A DNA stretch of 64,000 bases from Rotaria socialis (taxonomy: Eukaryota; Rotifera; Eurotatoria; Philodinida; Philodinidae): assembly GCA_905331475.1 (NCBI GenBank), contig CAJNYU010002706.1, forward strand, positions 1 through 64,000. The letters run 5' to 3'. Positions 22,271 to 34,474 of the stretch are shown here, piece after piece. Positions within the stretch are counted from its first letter, which is position 1. Every line of letters begins with the position of its first letter. The notes under the pieces are model-generated. The model was not told the origin of the DNA. It searched no databases and was given only the letters and a program-made list of their open reading frames with translations. Both the position numbers and the translations under genes were made by a program.

Positions 22271-25200
22271 TTATATGTCCCACCGTAGTGGGACGATCAA
22301 GGCTATCGCTTAGTTTCTTATATATTGAAACAGCAGAATGACAAACAAAACGGTGAATCAATCGAAAACAACGGGGGTCATGTGCGACATCTATCGAAAA
22401 AGTACTTCATACCTGTTGTTGCTGCTGCTGCTTGTTTTGAAGCAAGACTTTCATTACTTGGTGTTTTAAGTGGTACTGATGATGAAAACAAATCTTTAAA
22501 TGGATCAAGACGATCAATATTTTGATTTGAAGAAGATTTTGTTTCTGCTTTCAGAATGGCGGTTGCTTGAATAGGTGCAGGTAATACAGTAGCTGATGCA
22601 TTGCGATGTAAAATTGGTTTATCTAATGGCATTGAATTAAAATCAACTCCTAGTAAATCGGTCGTTTTCATGGATGACGTAGAGAAATGCGTTTGAGTAT
22701 CAATATGTAAATCGAATAAATCGTTTTCCGTATTTGTTAGTGGTGTTGATTGAGGTTGAGAATGATGTGTATCATCGCCAGTTATATCAAGAAGAGTACC
22801 AATAGCTATATCTTTATTACTTTGTGCTTCTTGTTTCAATGAAGAATTTGATTCAATTTGTTGTTCTTGAAATGGATTAGCAAATAAAGTGGATGCTGAT
22901 GGTGGTGTTTGAGATACTTGACGATTTGTTTGAGATACTTGGCGATTTGTTTGAGGTGAAGGTGGGTTACTAACATTTGAAATTTGCGATGGTTCAACAT
23001 TGAGTTTTGTTGAAAAACTAGATGGCGAAGATTCAGTGGTGTAACTTCCATGATATTGATGACCATCGCCTAATTAGTAAAGAAAGAAGAGAAAGATTAT
23101 TTGAATTTATTGTTGACATTTAAGAGAACAATATCTATCTAGACAACAAACATCGTACCGATTGAAAGTTTATAGTGTTTTTCTATTTATTTTTAAAATC
23201 ATAATCGTTTCAAAAATAAAATGAAAAATATTTTTCTTACCATATTCATCAATGGTATGTCGAAATTCCATTTCATCTTTGAATAAACATTGTGGCTTTT
23301 TAAATGTATTATCTAATTGTTTTGAGATCATTTCTTGATCAACGGATGAAGTTTTCTTTGAGCATATTGTATCCAGTGTAAGACGAAATGATGGAGGATA
23401 TTTTTCAGTTTGATCAATACCATCCAATTCATATCTTAATAAAATTTTATTCTTTGAAGAAATTCAAAATTTTTTCTAGGTTTCTTCCTGTCTACCTTGA
23501 ATAAGATAATTCTGAATGAGTTACTGTGCAAAAATTTGAATTGATTGTCAACTCGCACATACGTATTCCACCATCCTAAAATATATTTATTAACGTAAAC
23601 GTTTACTAGATATGTAATTTCAATCTTTTTATGAGAAAAAAACAAGTAGTTCATTAAAATCTGTTTTTTAACAAATAATTTAGCAGTAAATATCAAATAT
23701 TCAACTCATTCAAAATTATTTATTTTTTTCTTCTTCATTATTCATTTTGAACGAGAATTAATTATGAAAAAAATGCAAAGTTTCGATGTTGCCTTGAAAA
23801 CTATACTTTGAGAAAAACGAAAAATTCGTACATGTGCATGTAAAGATAATCCGACAGGAGCATGTGACACCTGAATAGTAAGGTCACCATTAAATGGAAT
23901 GTTTAATGGGATGGGACAAACACCATCCGTTGCACAAAATACTCTAAAAGAAAATTCGTTTAAGTTTAAAAAAGAATAAAAATAAATTCCAACCGAAGTT
24001 TATTTGGTTCTTGATATGTTGAAAATATTTTTTTATAATCTTGATTAAAAACATCAACGTACGGTCGACAACCATTCCTACAAAAATATTTAATAACTTA
24101 AGTATACTATATAGGAAAATTTTTCATTAACTACCTTTCTCGATTAAATAATGGTACTGGCGATAAGTTTATTGTTTTAAGTATCAATTCAGTAAAATGT
24201 GGTTTTTCAATAATGCCAAATGATAAATCGCATAAATATTGAATATATCTATCGAAGAGTTTTTTATTAGTTTTCTTTTCAATCTTATTCAAAAAGATAA
24301 AACCTTCTCTGAGAAAATGTTAAAAATGGATGTGCACATCGACGCGATTCATAATATCGAACAATATGATCAACTTGTGGAAATATTCCATGATACGCAA
24401 TTAATGCACATGTTCCATAAGCTATTTGATTTCTTCCATCCTTTTTTTTTATTGTGTTTTAAATAACTTATTTTAAAAACAAACTAAGAAAACACAAATG
24501 AAATACTTACAGCACAATGAAGTACAGCTGTATTTGATGACGATTCAAGTAAAAATGAACTAATCTTTTGGCAAAAACATAATAAATCAACTAAACGTGG
24601 AGAATGCTTTTCATCACACAATGGTAAATCGATCACCTTAGTTCAACATAAAAATAAATATCTGTTAAATAAGAATAATAATAATCAACTAACTCTATTA
24701 TGAAATAATTCTTTGCGATATGAATGATGGCCCCGATGATGTTGATCAAGTGAAAATAACATGTATGATTGAGAATGTTTAGTATCGAGTAAATCACGAA
24801 TTAGTTCTGCTGATTGACGACCCGATAATTCAGATGGATTATCGCGTGGCGAAGCCATTACTAAAAATATTAAAATATGTTTTTGTGAAAACATTTTTCT
24901 ATCAATTTTGAATTCTACATTTATTCTTCCGATTCTCAATAGGAGGGAGCAAGCATTGTGAGTTTTAAGACTGACGATCTTTTTTTCAAGGCAATTTTCT
25001 GTAATAGATAGTTCTTTTTCTACGATAAAAACTATTCAGCTCAAATCGAAATCGAAATCGAAATCGAAATAGTAATATGAATAGCCAACTAAATCTTTTA
25101 TTAAGTCAATTGCATACCAAATTTTTGTAGATAGACGAGGAGAGGAAGACTATTGAAAAATCAAATCTTTTTCTTTTCAAGATTCAGAAGATAATATGAA

Positions 25201-28200
25201 AATTCTTTTTAAAAAACAAGTATAACCCTCACTAATCACAGTACCTAAGTAAAATCTATCTTTACATTTCTAAAAATTCAATTTTGTTCTTAATATTGAT
25301 AATATTTTTTTCAAAATAGATTAGAGAATAATCAGTAATTTTTCATTTTATTAAGACTTCAGTACTATTAGATACTTCAATCGATCTCATGAAACCTAAA
25401 AATCATCGTTTTTTCAGTTTTCGAAAAATCGTTCTCTAATAGTGTTTTGACCGAAGTGTTCCCCTTCGATCATAAGACGGAACAAACGAATAATACACGT
25501 TCCTTTCTAGTATAGTGTTAGTACAGCTGCCTGGAAAGCAGAAGACGTTGGTCCGATTCCATCGGAGGGATATTATCCTTGTATTCCGTTCTGTTGTCAT
25601 ACCATCACGTTGCTGTCTCGCTGATAGATAAGTTTCATAATGTGAGAGAAAAGAATACATAACAAATAGTTCAACTATGAAAATGCGGTATGATATTGTA
25701 CTCGATAGACTATTGCATAGACTATTGAAAGCACTGTTTAGGTTTCATATCATTGAATTAAAATGATTTAATTAATTTTAATTTGTTCAGTTGAACGTAA
25801 TCCGATATCTGACGTGAAATATCGAAAGAAGTGGTAGGAAAAAATCTAAACACGATAAGTGAATTCATCCATGAACAATAAGAAAAATTTTCTTTTTTAT
25901 TTCTTAAGACAGAATAAATAGATTTTTTATTTTAACGATGCATTAAAATCAATTTTTCAAACTAGCTTTTGAATTCAACAGAGATAAATATTGAATAATT
26001 TTCAATAATCAATTCAAAATATTTAAGAATAGATGAAATCCTACCGATTACTTTCGATGTAATATAACTAAGATCAACTTCAAAATGATGATTTTGTTGA
26101 TGATGACCTACACCCATTGAACTTCCTGGTGTTAAGTTCGTTGGAACATTTGTTGCCAAAGTTCTTAAAAACTGATTTTCAAAACAAAATATCAAGAGAC
26201 AAAACAAATTACTGTTTAACTTGTTGAACACCTTCATTGATAACTTTTGATGATGTATCAATGATACTTTTCATCCACGATTTTCCGGATATATTTAATC
26301 CTTTTATTGATGATGGAATATAACTACTAACGCCAGCATTTAACGATGGATTATTCGCAGCAAGTGGTGCTTTCGCTAATAGCAAATAAAAATTTATTTA
26401 TTTATTTATTTTATTCAAAAAGCCAAATTTCTTGTTACCTGTTGATGGATTTCCATCAGCAGCTGAAGAAGTAGTTGTATTTGTTGAAGTAATTGTATCG
26501 TTTGCATTGAAAAGAAAAAGTAGTGGTTCATTTAGACCGATATCATTTCCTATGGCTAAATCTTCAATATTTTCAACTAAGGTATGAATTGTTGGTCGTT
26601 GGCCAGGATCAATTTTTAATAATGTATCTAAATAAATATTTTAATTGCATCATAGTGTAAATCAAAACTTTTAAAAATGATTAGAAATTTTAGTAATCCT
26701 AGAAATTATGGAAATTACACTATTTCAGAAACTTCCAAACAATTGAAAATATATGATAAATGGTTTATCCATTTTGAATTGCAGGAAAAATAAATCTTAT
26801 GTATATGTAGATAGATTTTTTACGCTTTTTGTAGCTATGCTATCATTTCATCTCTATCAAGTTATTAAACTATTTATCATGAATTATTTTGTCATTGTAA
26901 GTAATCTTCGAGAGAAGATATTATGATTAGAGAGTTGCAAAAGAGATGTTCATGTTCGTTTTAAAATCAAACCATTTACTTCTAGGATCATGTCAAAATA
27001 TTTCATTCTCATTTTCTTTTCAGTACATGAAATCATCGACTCTTGTTTCGACTCGACATTAATCATTGCAAATAGAATAATCATAGGAAAACTAGTTTTC
27101 ATATTCTTCATTAGGAAGGATAAAAAAATGAATACTGCTTGTTTTTACGTCTGCTATCAGAATATAGCTACATATGGAATAAAGATACATCATATGAATC
27201 AGTTGGTGTAGATAAAAAGAAGTAAAAATGCAATCCATCACTTTCTCTGAAAAAATAATCATCTTTCGATGCATATTTAGTTTTCTAGAATTTTGTAGCA
27301 TTATCAAGGCGGCTCTACACGGTAATTGGTTTCAAACGAATGTATTATCATTCTAAAACAAATAATTTGTATGAATAAGTTGGAAAATAAACCAATTATG
27401 TGTAAACAATTAATCTCTGTTCGACTCAACATTTAGATTATTAATCTTGAAACAGATTTCTTTCATGGTTGTCTGAGACATAAACAGAAGTGATGTTTTT
27501 CTTTTCATTTCCTTGCTATTGTGCTCCATTTACATGATATAAATCATTATTATTCATTCGTCTCTTGAAATAAGTAACTGCAGCAAAGAGAATTATGAAT
27601 CAAGCAACGAGTTCGCTGAAAATTCAATTAAAATGAGATTAGGCTTTTTTTTTAAGATTGTGTTTATTTCTTACTGGCCTACTTTAAAACCATCTTTTTA
27701 TCGATAAAATCTTCGTTGCAATTCTTACGATTCTTCACTATTCTATTTCATCACAAGCAAGTTAGAGTTCTATGCATATGACATATCTTAAATATTATTT
27801 TTTAAATAAGATTGGAACGAACACTGCCCTTTGATTAAGAATTAAATCTCTGAAGAAAAAAAGAATTGCTCATGGCAGTAACTTACTCACTATGGAATCA
27901 AAAACAATGTTTGTTGTCTTTGCATAGTAAACTCATGCATTCATGTATTTTTGGCTCAATAAAAAAACATTTTCGTCGATAGTCCAGAACTTTTTCTTTT
28001 GTTAAACAACAAATTTCTATGACGTTATGACTTTTCAAAGAAATTATTTAATTCATTGTTTGATTCTCATGAAAACCTTAACGACGATGTAAACTATGTT
28101 TCTATGTCATCTATTTACTTTAGACATATAGTATTTTACAATCTTGTCGTTCTTACTTTTCTTTCAAGCTTTACAGTTTATTTTTTGACATCTCGAACGA

Positions 28201-30996
28201 TCTGATTTCAATTGTAGAAGGAAAAACTAACCATTTTTTGAATGAGTAAGGAAAAGAAAACGTTGAAAATATTTTGTTTATCTTTATGATTGTACCATCG
28301 GTTTATCCTTGAGTTTTATTTTTCTTTACAATCATATTTCATTTCTTATTTACTAAATATTTTAATGAAAATCAAAAACTAAACTTGAAATAAAATAGAC
28401 TCATGATCCATTTTCCATTATTGGTGCATAGACAGCAGTGGAGCAGTGATCAAATATTACGATGCTAAAAAAATATTCTATTTTCTATTCAGGCTAACTC
28501 ATATTTTAGCAATTCATTAACAAAAGAATTAACACACAAAAAAAATATTCTTGCTAGATTTTCTGCTCTTTTCAACAAGCTGTGAAAATATCAAATCATC
28601 GCCTCATAACTATGATTAGATCAAAGAAAAAACTAAGAATAATTTTTCAACCTGAGAAAGATCTAAGTTACATTTTCATAAATTATATTCTCGTTCATGG
28701 TCAGAATTATGGCTATATCAAAAAGATAAATATTTATCAACATGACGAGTATCAAACAATAAATTGTTTGTAAGCATCACGATTTTTCTGCACTACTTTA
28801 GATTAGACCATAGTTTTTCCTAATATACAGATGTACAAATCGAGTCAAATAATGCTTAAAATGAATATCTATTTAAATTAGAACTTATTGATTTTTTATC
28901 TAAATCTAAACATAGTTTTTGTTGCAAAAATTAGCAATATTAGCAAGCGGAATACATTTTAAATGAATTTCTTTACAAAATTTCATGAAAAATACACATG
29001 GTTTGTAAGCAAGCTGTCTTAGTAGATAGATATCTGAAATTTGAATGCAGGATACGCATGATACATAGTAGAAGAATACGTTATTTTCTATTGATTAAAA
29101 TTGAAATGAAAATTTCCACATTGTATTAATTCACACTCATTTCAATAAGTATGTTATCACTATATTTTATATTAACCGTCACGTTAACTAGCAAAGGAAA
29201 GGTTCCATATTTCGAATCCATTCAAAACTCATTAAAAATAGCAATAACTCGATTTTAAGACAATATTGATAATATGCTGTCTGATGGTCTTGTCAACTTC
29301 CTTTGCTTACGAGTTCAAACTTTGAAGTTCTCTAATCTGTGACAGATCGATAGATATCCATAACGAATATAATTATTTCTTAATATAAACTTACGTATAA
29401 GATCATGAAGTACCGTGTATCTCGTATTATTTGCTGGTATTGTATATTTCGCATTAAGAATTCTTAATTTTGCTGAATCTTCAAATGGATGATTAATAAA
29501 ACATAGATAATACAGAAGACAGCCAAGTGCCTAAAATCTTTCAGTATTGCAAGAAAAAATTCTTTTTTTCAAATTTATTTCTAATACCCAAATATCAACT
29601 TGCTCATTAATTGGATGATTATTATATGTATCAAGCATTTCCGGTGCTCTATACATTGGTGTTGTTACTTTAGTCATTTCATCTTCAACGTAATCTCGTT
29701 TTTTAACTGTCCATGTTTCATCAGGTAGAAAAACTTTAGTTGTCGCTGAGCCAAAGTCGCATAATTGAATAAAACCTGTTGATGTTAAAAGACAATTCTC
29801 AACTTTTAAATCTCGATGTATTATAGGTGGCTGTTGTTCGTGCATATGTTTAACAGCTCGACAAATTTGATAAAATATTTGTACAACTTGTTCAACTTCT
29901 AATGGGTTTTTACGGTATACAACTCGTTCATATAATCGACCACCTGAACAATATTCTGTAACAAGAAGATATTCTGTACGACGTAATGTTGTATCTTGAT
30001 TTGATGCAGCTGCAATATACGGAACGATATTTGGATGTCCATTTAATTTTTGCTAAATATAGATATAAAAATACCTATAGACAAGAAGTGTATACATAAA
30101 AAATATACAGTTTGATCCTCATTCAATATTCCTCAGTGGTAATTTGTTTGACGTAGAATCTTACAAGTCATTTTCTGGTGACAAGCGTAAATTATTTTCG
30201 CAACAACTAGACTTATCCTATGCTCAAATTGTAGACCTAAGCTTTTGGATCAGATATGAATGATTGATGTTTTCAATGAGTATCGTAATTATATGTTCTG
30301 AAGTTAACTCACTAAGAGTGATTAATCGATGTAAACTTTTAACTTTACAGAGTTAAATTCTTTTAGATAAAAGTAACCAATAGACATGTTTGACTATCGT
30401 ATCTATCCAATATGGATTTCTGATTCATAAAATTTAGTGCCAACTTTTGAACAAAAACTTTTAACTAAATATTTCAGAAATAGTTTCATTTTGTGGTAAA
30501 ACAATTCTACTTATTATTCTACAGTACAAAGAATTCTAAATGAAAAGTAATGAAGAAAAACAAAAATCATACTAGAAATGATATTTCTTGAGCAATAGCT
30601 TTTTTTGCACTATCATCTGCAGCGAATAATCTCTGAAATAAAACAAAATTGCGTTTTTTTGTCTTTTTTTTCTTATAGATAGATTATTTTACCTTCAATG
30701 CATATTCTTTATTGGTTTTAACATCGTAAGCAATAAAAACTAATGCATAGCCGCCTTGAAACGAAAGATATATAGTACAAAAAAATTAATTTTAAAAGAA
30801 ACTCACCTTCCGCTATTTGATTTCCAATTTTCAATCGAATACTACCAACATCAACAATTTGTCCAGTAAAATCACTTTTAACACCTGCACTTGCTTGTGT
30901 TGATAATCCACCAGGAAATCCTATATTATTTGTTATGCGAGCGCTTGATCCAGCGCCAAATGCTGCATCAATGGCCGATTTAAATATATCGACCAT
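20943..30996 (-). CDS. GAK: cyclin-G-associated kinase (GAK/auxilin type)
   Basis: Twenty-one exons (5' to 3'): 30996-30807, 30754-30693, 30632-30573, 30052-29588, 29530-29395, 26627-26439, 26375-26221, 26171-26045, 24860-24694, 24636-24511, 24440-24304, 24248-24135, 24077-23994, 23943-23832, 23575-23496, 23434-23241, 23069-22413, 22173-22069, 21495-21314, 21266-21093, 21032-20943. They sum to 3606 nt, 1201 residues, with no stop. GAK uncoats clathrin vesicles with Hsc70 and phosphorylates AP adaptors. Domains in order: NAK-family kinase (glycine loop [32 protein letters not shown]), auxilin PTEN-like phosphatase domain with HCADGR at the active-site position, a C2 domain ([26 protein letters not shown]), a disordered linker with LLDIT clathrin box, NPF, DPF and DLF motifs, and a C-terminal J domain with HPDK. 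Introns 5 (2.77 kb) and 8 (1.18 kb) are unusually large. DBT ends 149 bp upstream. Confidence 0.95.
22190..22294 (-). ncRNA. U6: U6 spliceosomal snRNA
   Basis: The minus strand reads the conserved U6 core: ATACAGAGAAGATTAGCATG then GCCCCTGCGCAAGGATGACA and CGTGAAGCGTTCC, ending in a T run typical of RNA polymerase III termination. The ACAGAGA box pairs with 5' splice sites and the AGC/GAUGACA region pairs with U4 and U2. The 5' hairpin differs from vertebrates: GTCCCACTACGGTGGGAC folds as a stem with a short loop and leads into ATATAATAAAATTGGAACG. The gene lies in intron 17 of GAK, in the same orientation as its host. A TATA-like run is found at the right spacing upstream (22317-22327). It may be a working copy. 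Confidence 0.9.
22317..22327 (-). promoter_or_regulatory. TATA element of the U6 gene
   Basis: Minus-strand CAATATATAAG lies about 23-33 bp upstream of the U6 5' end, the position of the TATA box in type 3 RNA polymerase III promoters. No proximal sequence element could be identified by eye. Confidence 0.55.
25042..25070. repeat. (AAATCG)n short tandem repeat
   Basis: About five copies of a 6-bp unit AAATCG in tandem inside GAK intron 8. Simple microsatellite. Confidence 0.85.
25501..25570 (+). tRNA. tRNA-like sequence, anticodon GGA, probably a pseudogene
   Basis: Seventy bases fold as a cloverleaf. The acceptor arms TCCTTTC and GGAGGGA pair with GU wobbles. D arm is GTA-TAGTGTTAG-TAC. The anticodon arm is GCTGC-CTGGAAA-GCAGA, which places GGA at the anticodon. 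The variable loop is 4 nt, and the T arm is GTTGG-TCCGATT-CCATC with one mismatch. GGA would read Ser UCC codons, but the long variable arm of tRNA-Ser is missing, and the body (AGCTGCCT...AAGCAG, TAGTATAGTG) resembles tRNA-Gly or tRNA-Asp. The T loop has C where T55 is expected, and no T-run terminator follows closely. It lies in GAK intron 8 on the opposite strand. It may be a tRNA pseudogene or the head of a tRNA-derived SINE. Confidence 0.5.
26628..29394 (-). other. large GAK intron 5
   Basis: A 2.77-kb intron inside a gene whose other introns are mostly about 50-150 bp. No exon, RNA gene or repeat with clear ends is seen in it. It lies between the exon ending HDLI and the exon starting [15 protein letters not shown], within the kinase C-lobe. 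Confidence 0.6.
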
Positions 30997-31022
30997 TTAG
31001 AAACTTTAAAATATAAAATAAT

Positions 31023-31059
31023 CTAGAAAAAGAAAAGAAAAGAAAAGAAAAGAAAAGAC
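31023..31059 (-). promoter_or_regulatory. (CTTTT)n polypyrimidine tract and AG acceptor before GAK
   Basis: On the minus strand a pentanucleotide repeat of CTTTT runs straight into TTTTTCTAG, 26 bp before the GAK start codon. On the plus strand it reads as an AAAAG microsatellite. Its position in the 149-bp gap between DBT and GAK makes it a strong 3' splice-site candidate for a 5' UTR intron or spliced-leader addition. Confidence 0.5.
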
Positions 31060-31145
31060 ACAATTAAGGTTTTTTAATAACATATAGTGGAAGGGAAAAT
31101 ATATATCTCTTTGAAGAACAGAGTACTGTTTAAGAGAAAATTAAG

Positions 31146-34100
31146 TTATTGGCTTATAAGAAGCTGAAGTGGATTTTCAAGTAAATATTTGAGTTCATTC
31201 GAAAACCGAGCCATTGTAGCTCCATCAACCACACGATGATCAGCTGACCAACTAACAGTCATAATGGAACGAACACGACAGGAACAATAATCATCATCAC
31301 TTGAGCTTGATGAAGAGTTTTCATCATCATCTTCATCTGGAACTACTCGTCGCTACATATTTAGACATAAAATAATTGTAAAATTTATAAAATGCAGAGA
31401 AAACAAAAGATTTATCTTACCGCTATTTTTCCAAGGGCACCAATAGCTACTTCAGGCAAAAGAAGAACAGGTACTGCATATGTTCCACCAATCTATTCAA
31501 ATTAGAAAACTTCAAATTAAAACGTTTACCGAACTATTTTATTTGTGAAGACAAACTTCATCTTTTTTCTTGACTATTTCCTTTTAGTTTGTGATTTATA
31601 TATTTTGCAATAGCCTAGATTTTCTATTTTTTTCTTTTTGAAAAATTACTATTGGTGTATTGCTACAAAATAAATTTTATCGTTTTGTCTTATCATGTTG
31701 CATACAAAGATTGATTTCATCAAATTCTTGAGTGATAAAATTTGATAGTATTAACGTGCTTTTTATTGACATATGACATGAAATCATTGAGAAAGAGACA
31801 AATGTCACTAATGTAAACAATTAGACAAGAAAATGTGGATCATGATTAGAACGTGATTCATTTTTTTTTCAATACAATTTAATCTAGTTACTCTCAATCA
31901 TACATACATCGAAAGTTTGTTACTAGCATTCTCAGTACAACCATAGGTTTAACTTGAATAATAAAATTTTTTATTTATTCGTCATTCGTTTTGTTTTACA
32001 TGTTTGACTACACTTGAAGAATTTTTCTAATTTTCATTTGACAAACAATAAGCGCATAAATAGATTGAAAATCAACTGTTACGTTTACACATATTTTACT
32101 GCTTTTATTTTATTTCGAGAATATATTTGGAAAGCGTAAACTTCTTTTTTTCCTGTTGTTTCAACTCATTTCGAACAATTTACTGGAAATATGTGTTCAT
32201 GAGATCTCTTTTACAAGTTTCAGCGATCGTACACTCAACTATGATATCGTATCAAAAACCTCTGATATTAAAGAAGCTTTTCTGTCGCTGATACAGCCAC
32301 TTAGTCATCATTCGATAATTATAAGTATTCGTTGCGCAGTCTAGAAATTTCATTAGAATCAGTATTGTATCTATAGTGAGAGCTTAGATGATCGTGTCCT
32401 GCCGGAGTTTATTGTTCGTTGACTTCTTTCTTTAGCTTTGAACTTTTGAAGAGAGCTATTTCTCGTCTCTGAATTTTAATTTTCTTATTAGATAGAGAAG
32501 CCTGAATAGAACAGTAGTCAAAATGTACTCTATCACTTTCATAGTCGTCAATATATTACAAATTTATTTGGCGAAGATAGTAGTTTATGCATATCCTACA
32601 TTAACTATACTGAAATTTTGTTTTGAATGAGATTGATAAATGATTCTCATATAAAAATCAATAATTTTTAGAATTCTTTTCAAATTCATTAATTATATTA
32701 TTCTCATTCGTTCACTTTGAATAATCGACTTTAAAACTGTTTAAACTTCTCAATAAAATTTTCATTTATCCTTCTGATGATTACTGAAAATGTTCAGTCA
32801 ACTTTGTTTGGTTACACATGTAATCCTAAAAATGAAAATTTTTCTTACAGCTCCAATATTCGATAACGAAAAAGTTCCTCCTGTCAGATCCGTTGTTGAT
32901 AGTTTTCCGACTTTTCCAAGTTGTTGTAGACGATTAAGTTCATTAGCAATTTGCATTATGGATAACTGTTGAACATTTTTAATATTTGGTACTAGTAATC
33001 CATCTTTGGTATCCATTGCAATACCAATATTATGCGAACCCTATCAATGAAATTATATATGTAAGAAAGACAAAAACAAATATCTTTTAAAATCATACTT
33101 TGTACGTAATATTTTCACATTTAGCATCAACATGAGCATTAAGAATCGAATAATTATTTAAAGCTTGTGAACATGCTTTTATTATAAATGGTAAATAAGA
33201 TATTTTAATATCTTTGCTTTGTTTTTTTAATTGTTGTCTTAATTTGACCAATTCTGTCATATCATACTCGTCAGAGTATGTAAAATGGGGTACGGTATTA
33301 GCCTGAGTCATAGTTTTAACCATTGCTTTACGAATGCCTTTTATTGGTTCATTTCGATCGGCAACTGGAGTTGTTGATGGTGGTTGAGTTTTAATTGTTG
33401 GGGTTTGTTTCATTGTTATTGGAGAGGGTGGTGGACCTTTTGAAAAATTAAAAAGATTTTCAACTTTTTTATTTTAAAATAATAAACAAACTGATTGGAG
33501 TTGATTTTAATGGTGTTGACATTGCTTTTGCTGATGGTGATGACGTTTCAGATTTATAATTTAATAAATCTTCTTTTAAAATTCTACCATCTTTTCCTGT
33601 ACCTTGAACATCATTTAATGAAATCTAGTTTGAGATAAACAAAACATATTATCAATATGAAAACGAATGTCTTATTTCTTTTTGTTTCATTTACTTGTAA
33701 TTCTTTAGCCATTCGTCTAACAGCAGGTGTAGCCAAAAGATTTACTGATGGAGTCTTATTGAATACTTCGACTTCCACTGGTTCTTCAGGAGTTACAGAT
33801 GAAACTTGATAGATAAAAAAAAGCAAGACCCTTTTATTTTATTCAACTTATTCAATAACCCTAAAATTTACTTTTAGTTTCAACTGGTATATTATTTCCT
33901 TGTTCAAGTTTAATATCAACAAGTGGTTCACCAACTTTAGCTGTATCACCAACATTATAGTAAAGTTTTAAAATTTTCCCATCATAACGAGATGTTATTG
34001 TTACATTTGCTTTATCAGATTGGACTTCGCAAATTTTATCGAACTGTTTAACATGCTCACCAACTTTTGTATACCTGAAGATTTTTGTTTTAATTAAAAG

Positions 34101-34474
34101 AAGATTTTAGAGAAAAACTAAATAAAAGTAAACAAACCATTCTTTAACTTCAACTTCTTGTATACCTTCACCAATATCAGCTAATTTAAATTGAACGACA
34201 CTCGATAATCGAGATGTTGATAGTGAAAATGAACGGCAACCAAAATGCTAAATATCAACATTTCAATACATACGAATTTTTCTAATAAGATTTGTACCGA
34301 TATGGAATTGTTTAACGAGGCGATTGGAACAATATTCGTTTGTTTTTTGAATGTATAAATAAAGGGAGCAGTTTGACTAAATGAAGATGAAGGTCGTTGA
34401 AGCATTCGTAAAGAAAATGTAACACATCGAAGTGCTGCATTATTATGTGCATATCGACCTAACATCATTTTCAA
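31146..34474 (-). CDS. DBT: branched-chain alpha-keto acid dehydrogenase E2 (DBT)
   Basis: Nine exons: 34474-34298, 34247-34138, 34074-33872, 33804-33695, 33624-33492, 33436-33099, 33040-32849, 31492-31421, 31352-31146; 1542 nt, 513 residues (human about 482). DBT is the mitochondrial dihydrolipoyl transacylase core of the BCKDH complex in Val, Leu and Ile breakdown. The N-terminus is basic and Ser-rich, as for a mitochondrial presequence. The lipoyl domain starts at [13 protein letters not shown] with lipoyl-lysine 117 in [10 protein letters not shown]. The E1/E3-binding domain is near residues 184-222 ([15 protein letters not shown] ... [12 protein letters not shown]). The catalytic domain has [12 protein letters not shown], a [16 protein letters not shown] strand, SLSNIGA, and the active site SADHRVVDG with His484 and Asp488. 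An acidic Asp/Ser-rich insert (residues 451-466) precedes the last strand and is absent from vertebrate DBT. Intron 7 is 1.36 kb. GAK follows 149 bp downstream. Confidence 0.95.

Noticed and set aside
22325-22525. Plus-strand open frame over GAK exon 17 and the U6 promoter
   Set aside because: It is antisense to a well supported coding exon and to the U6 gene's upstream region.
25501-25570. Functional tRNA-Ser(GGA)
   Set aside because: No long variable arm, a T-stem mismatch, an atypical T loop and no nearby terminator; I list it only as tRNA-like.
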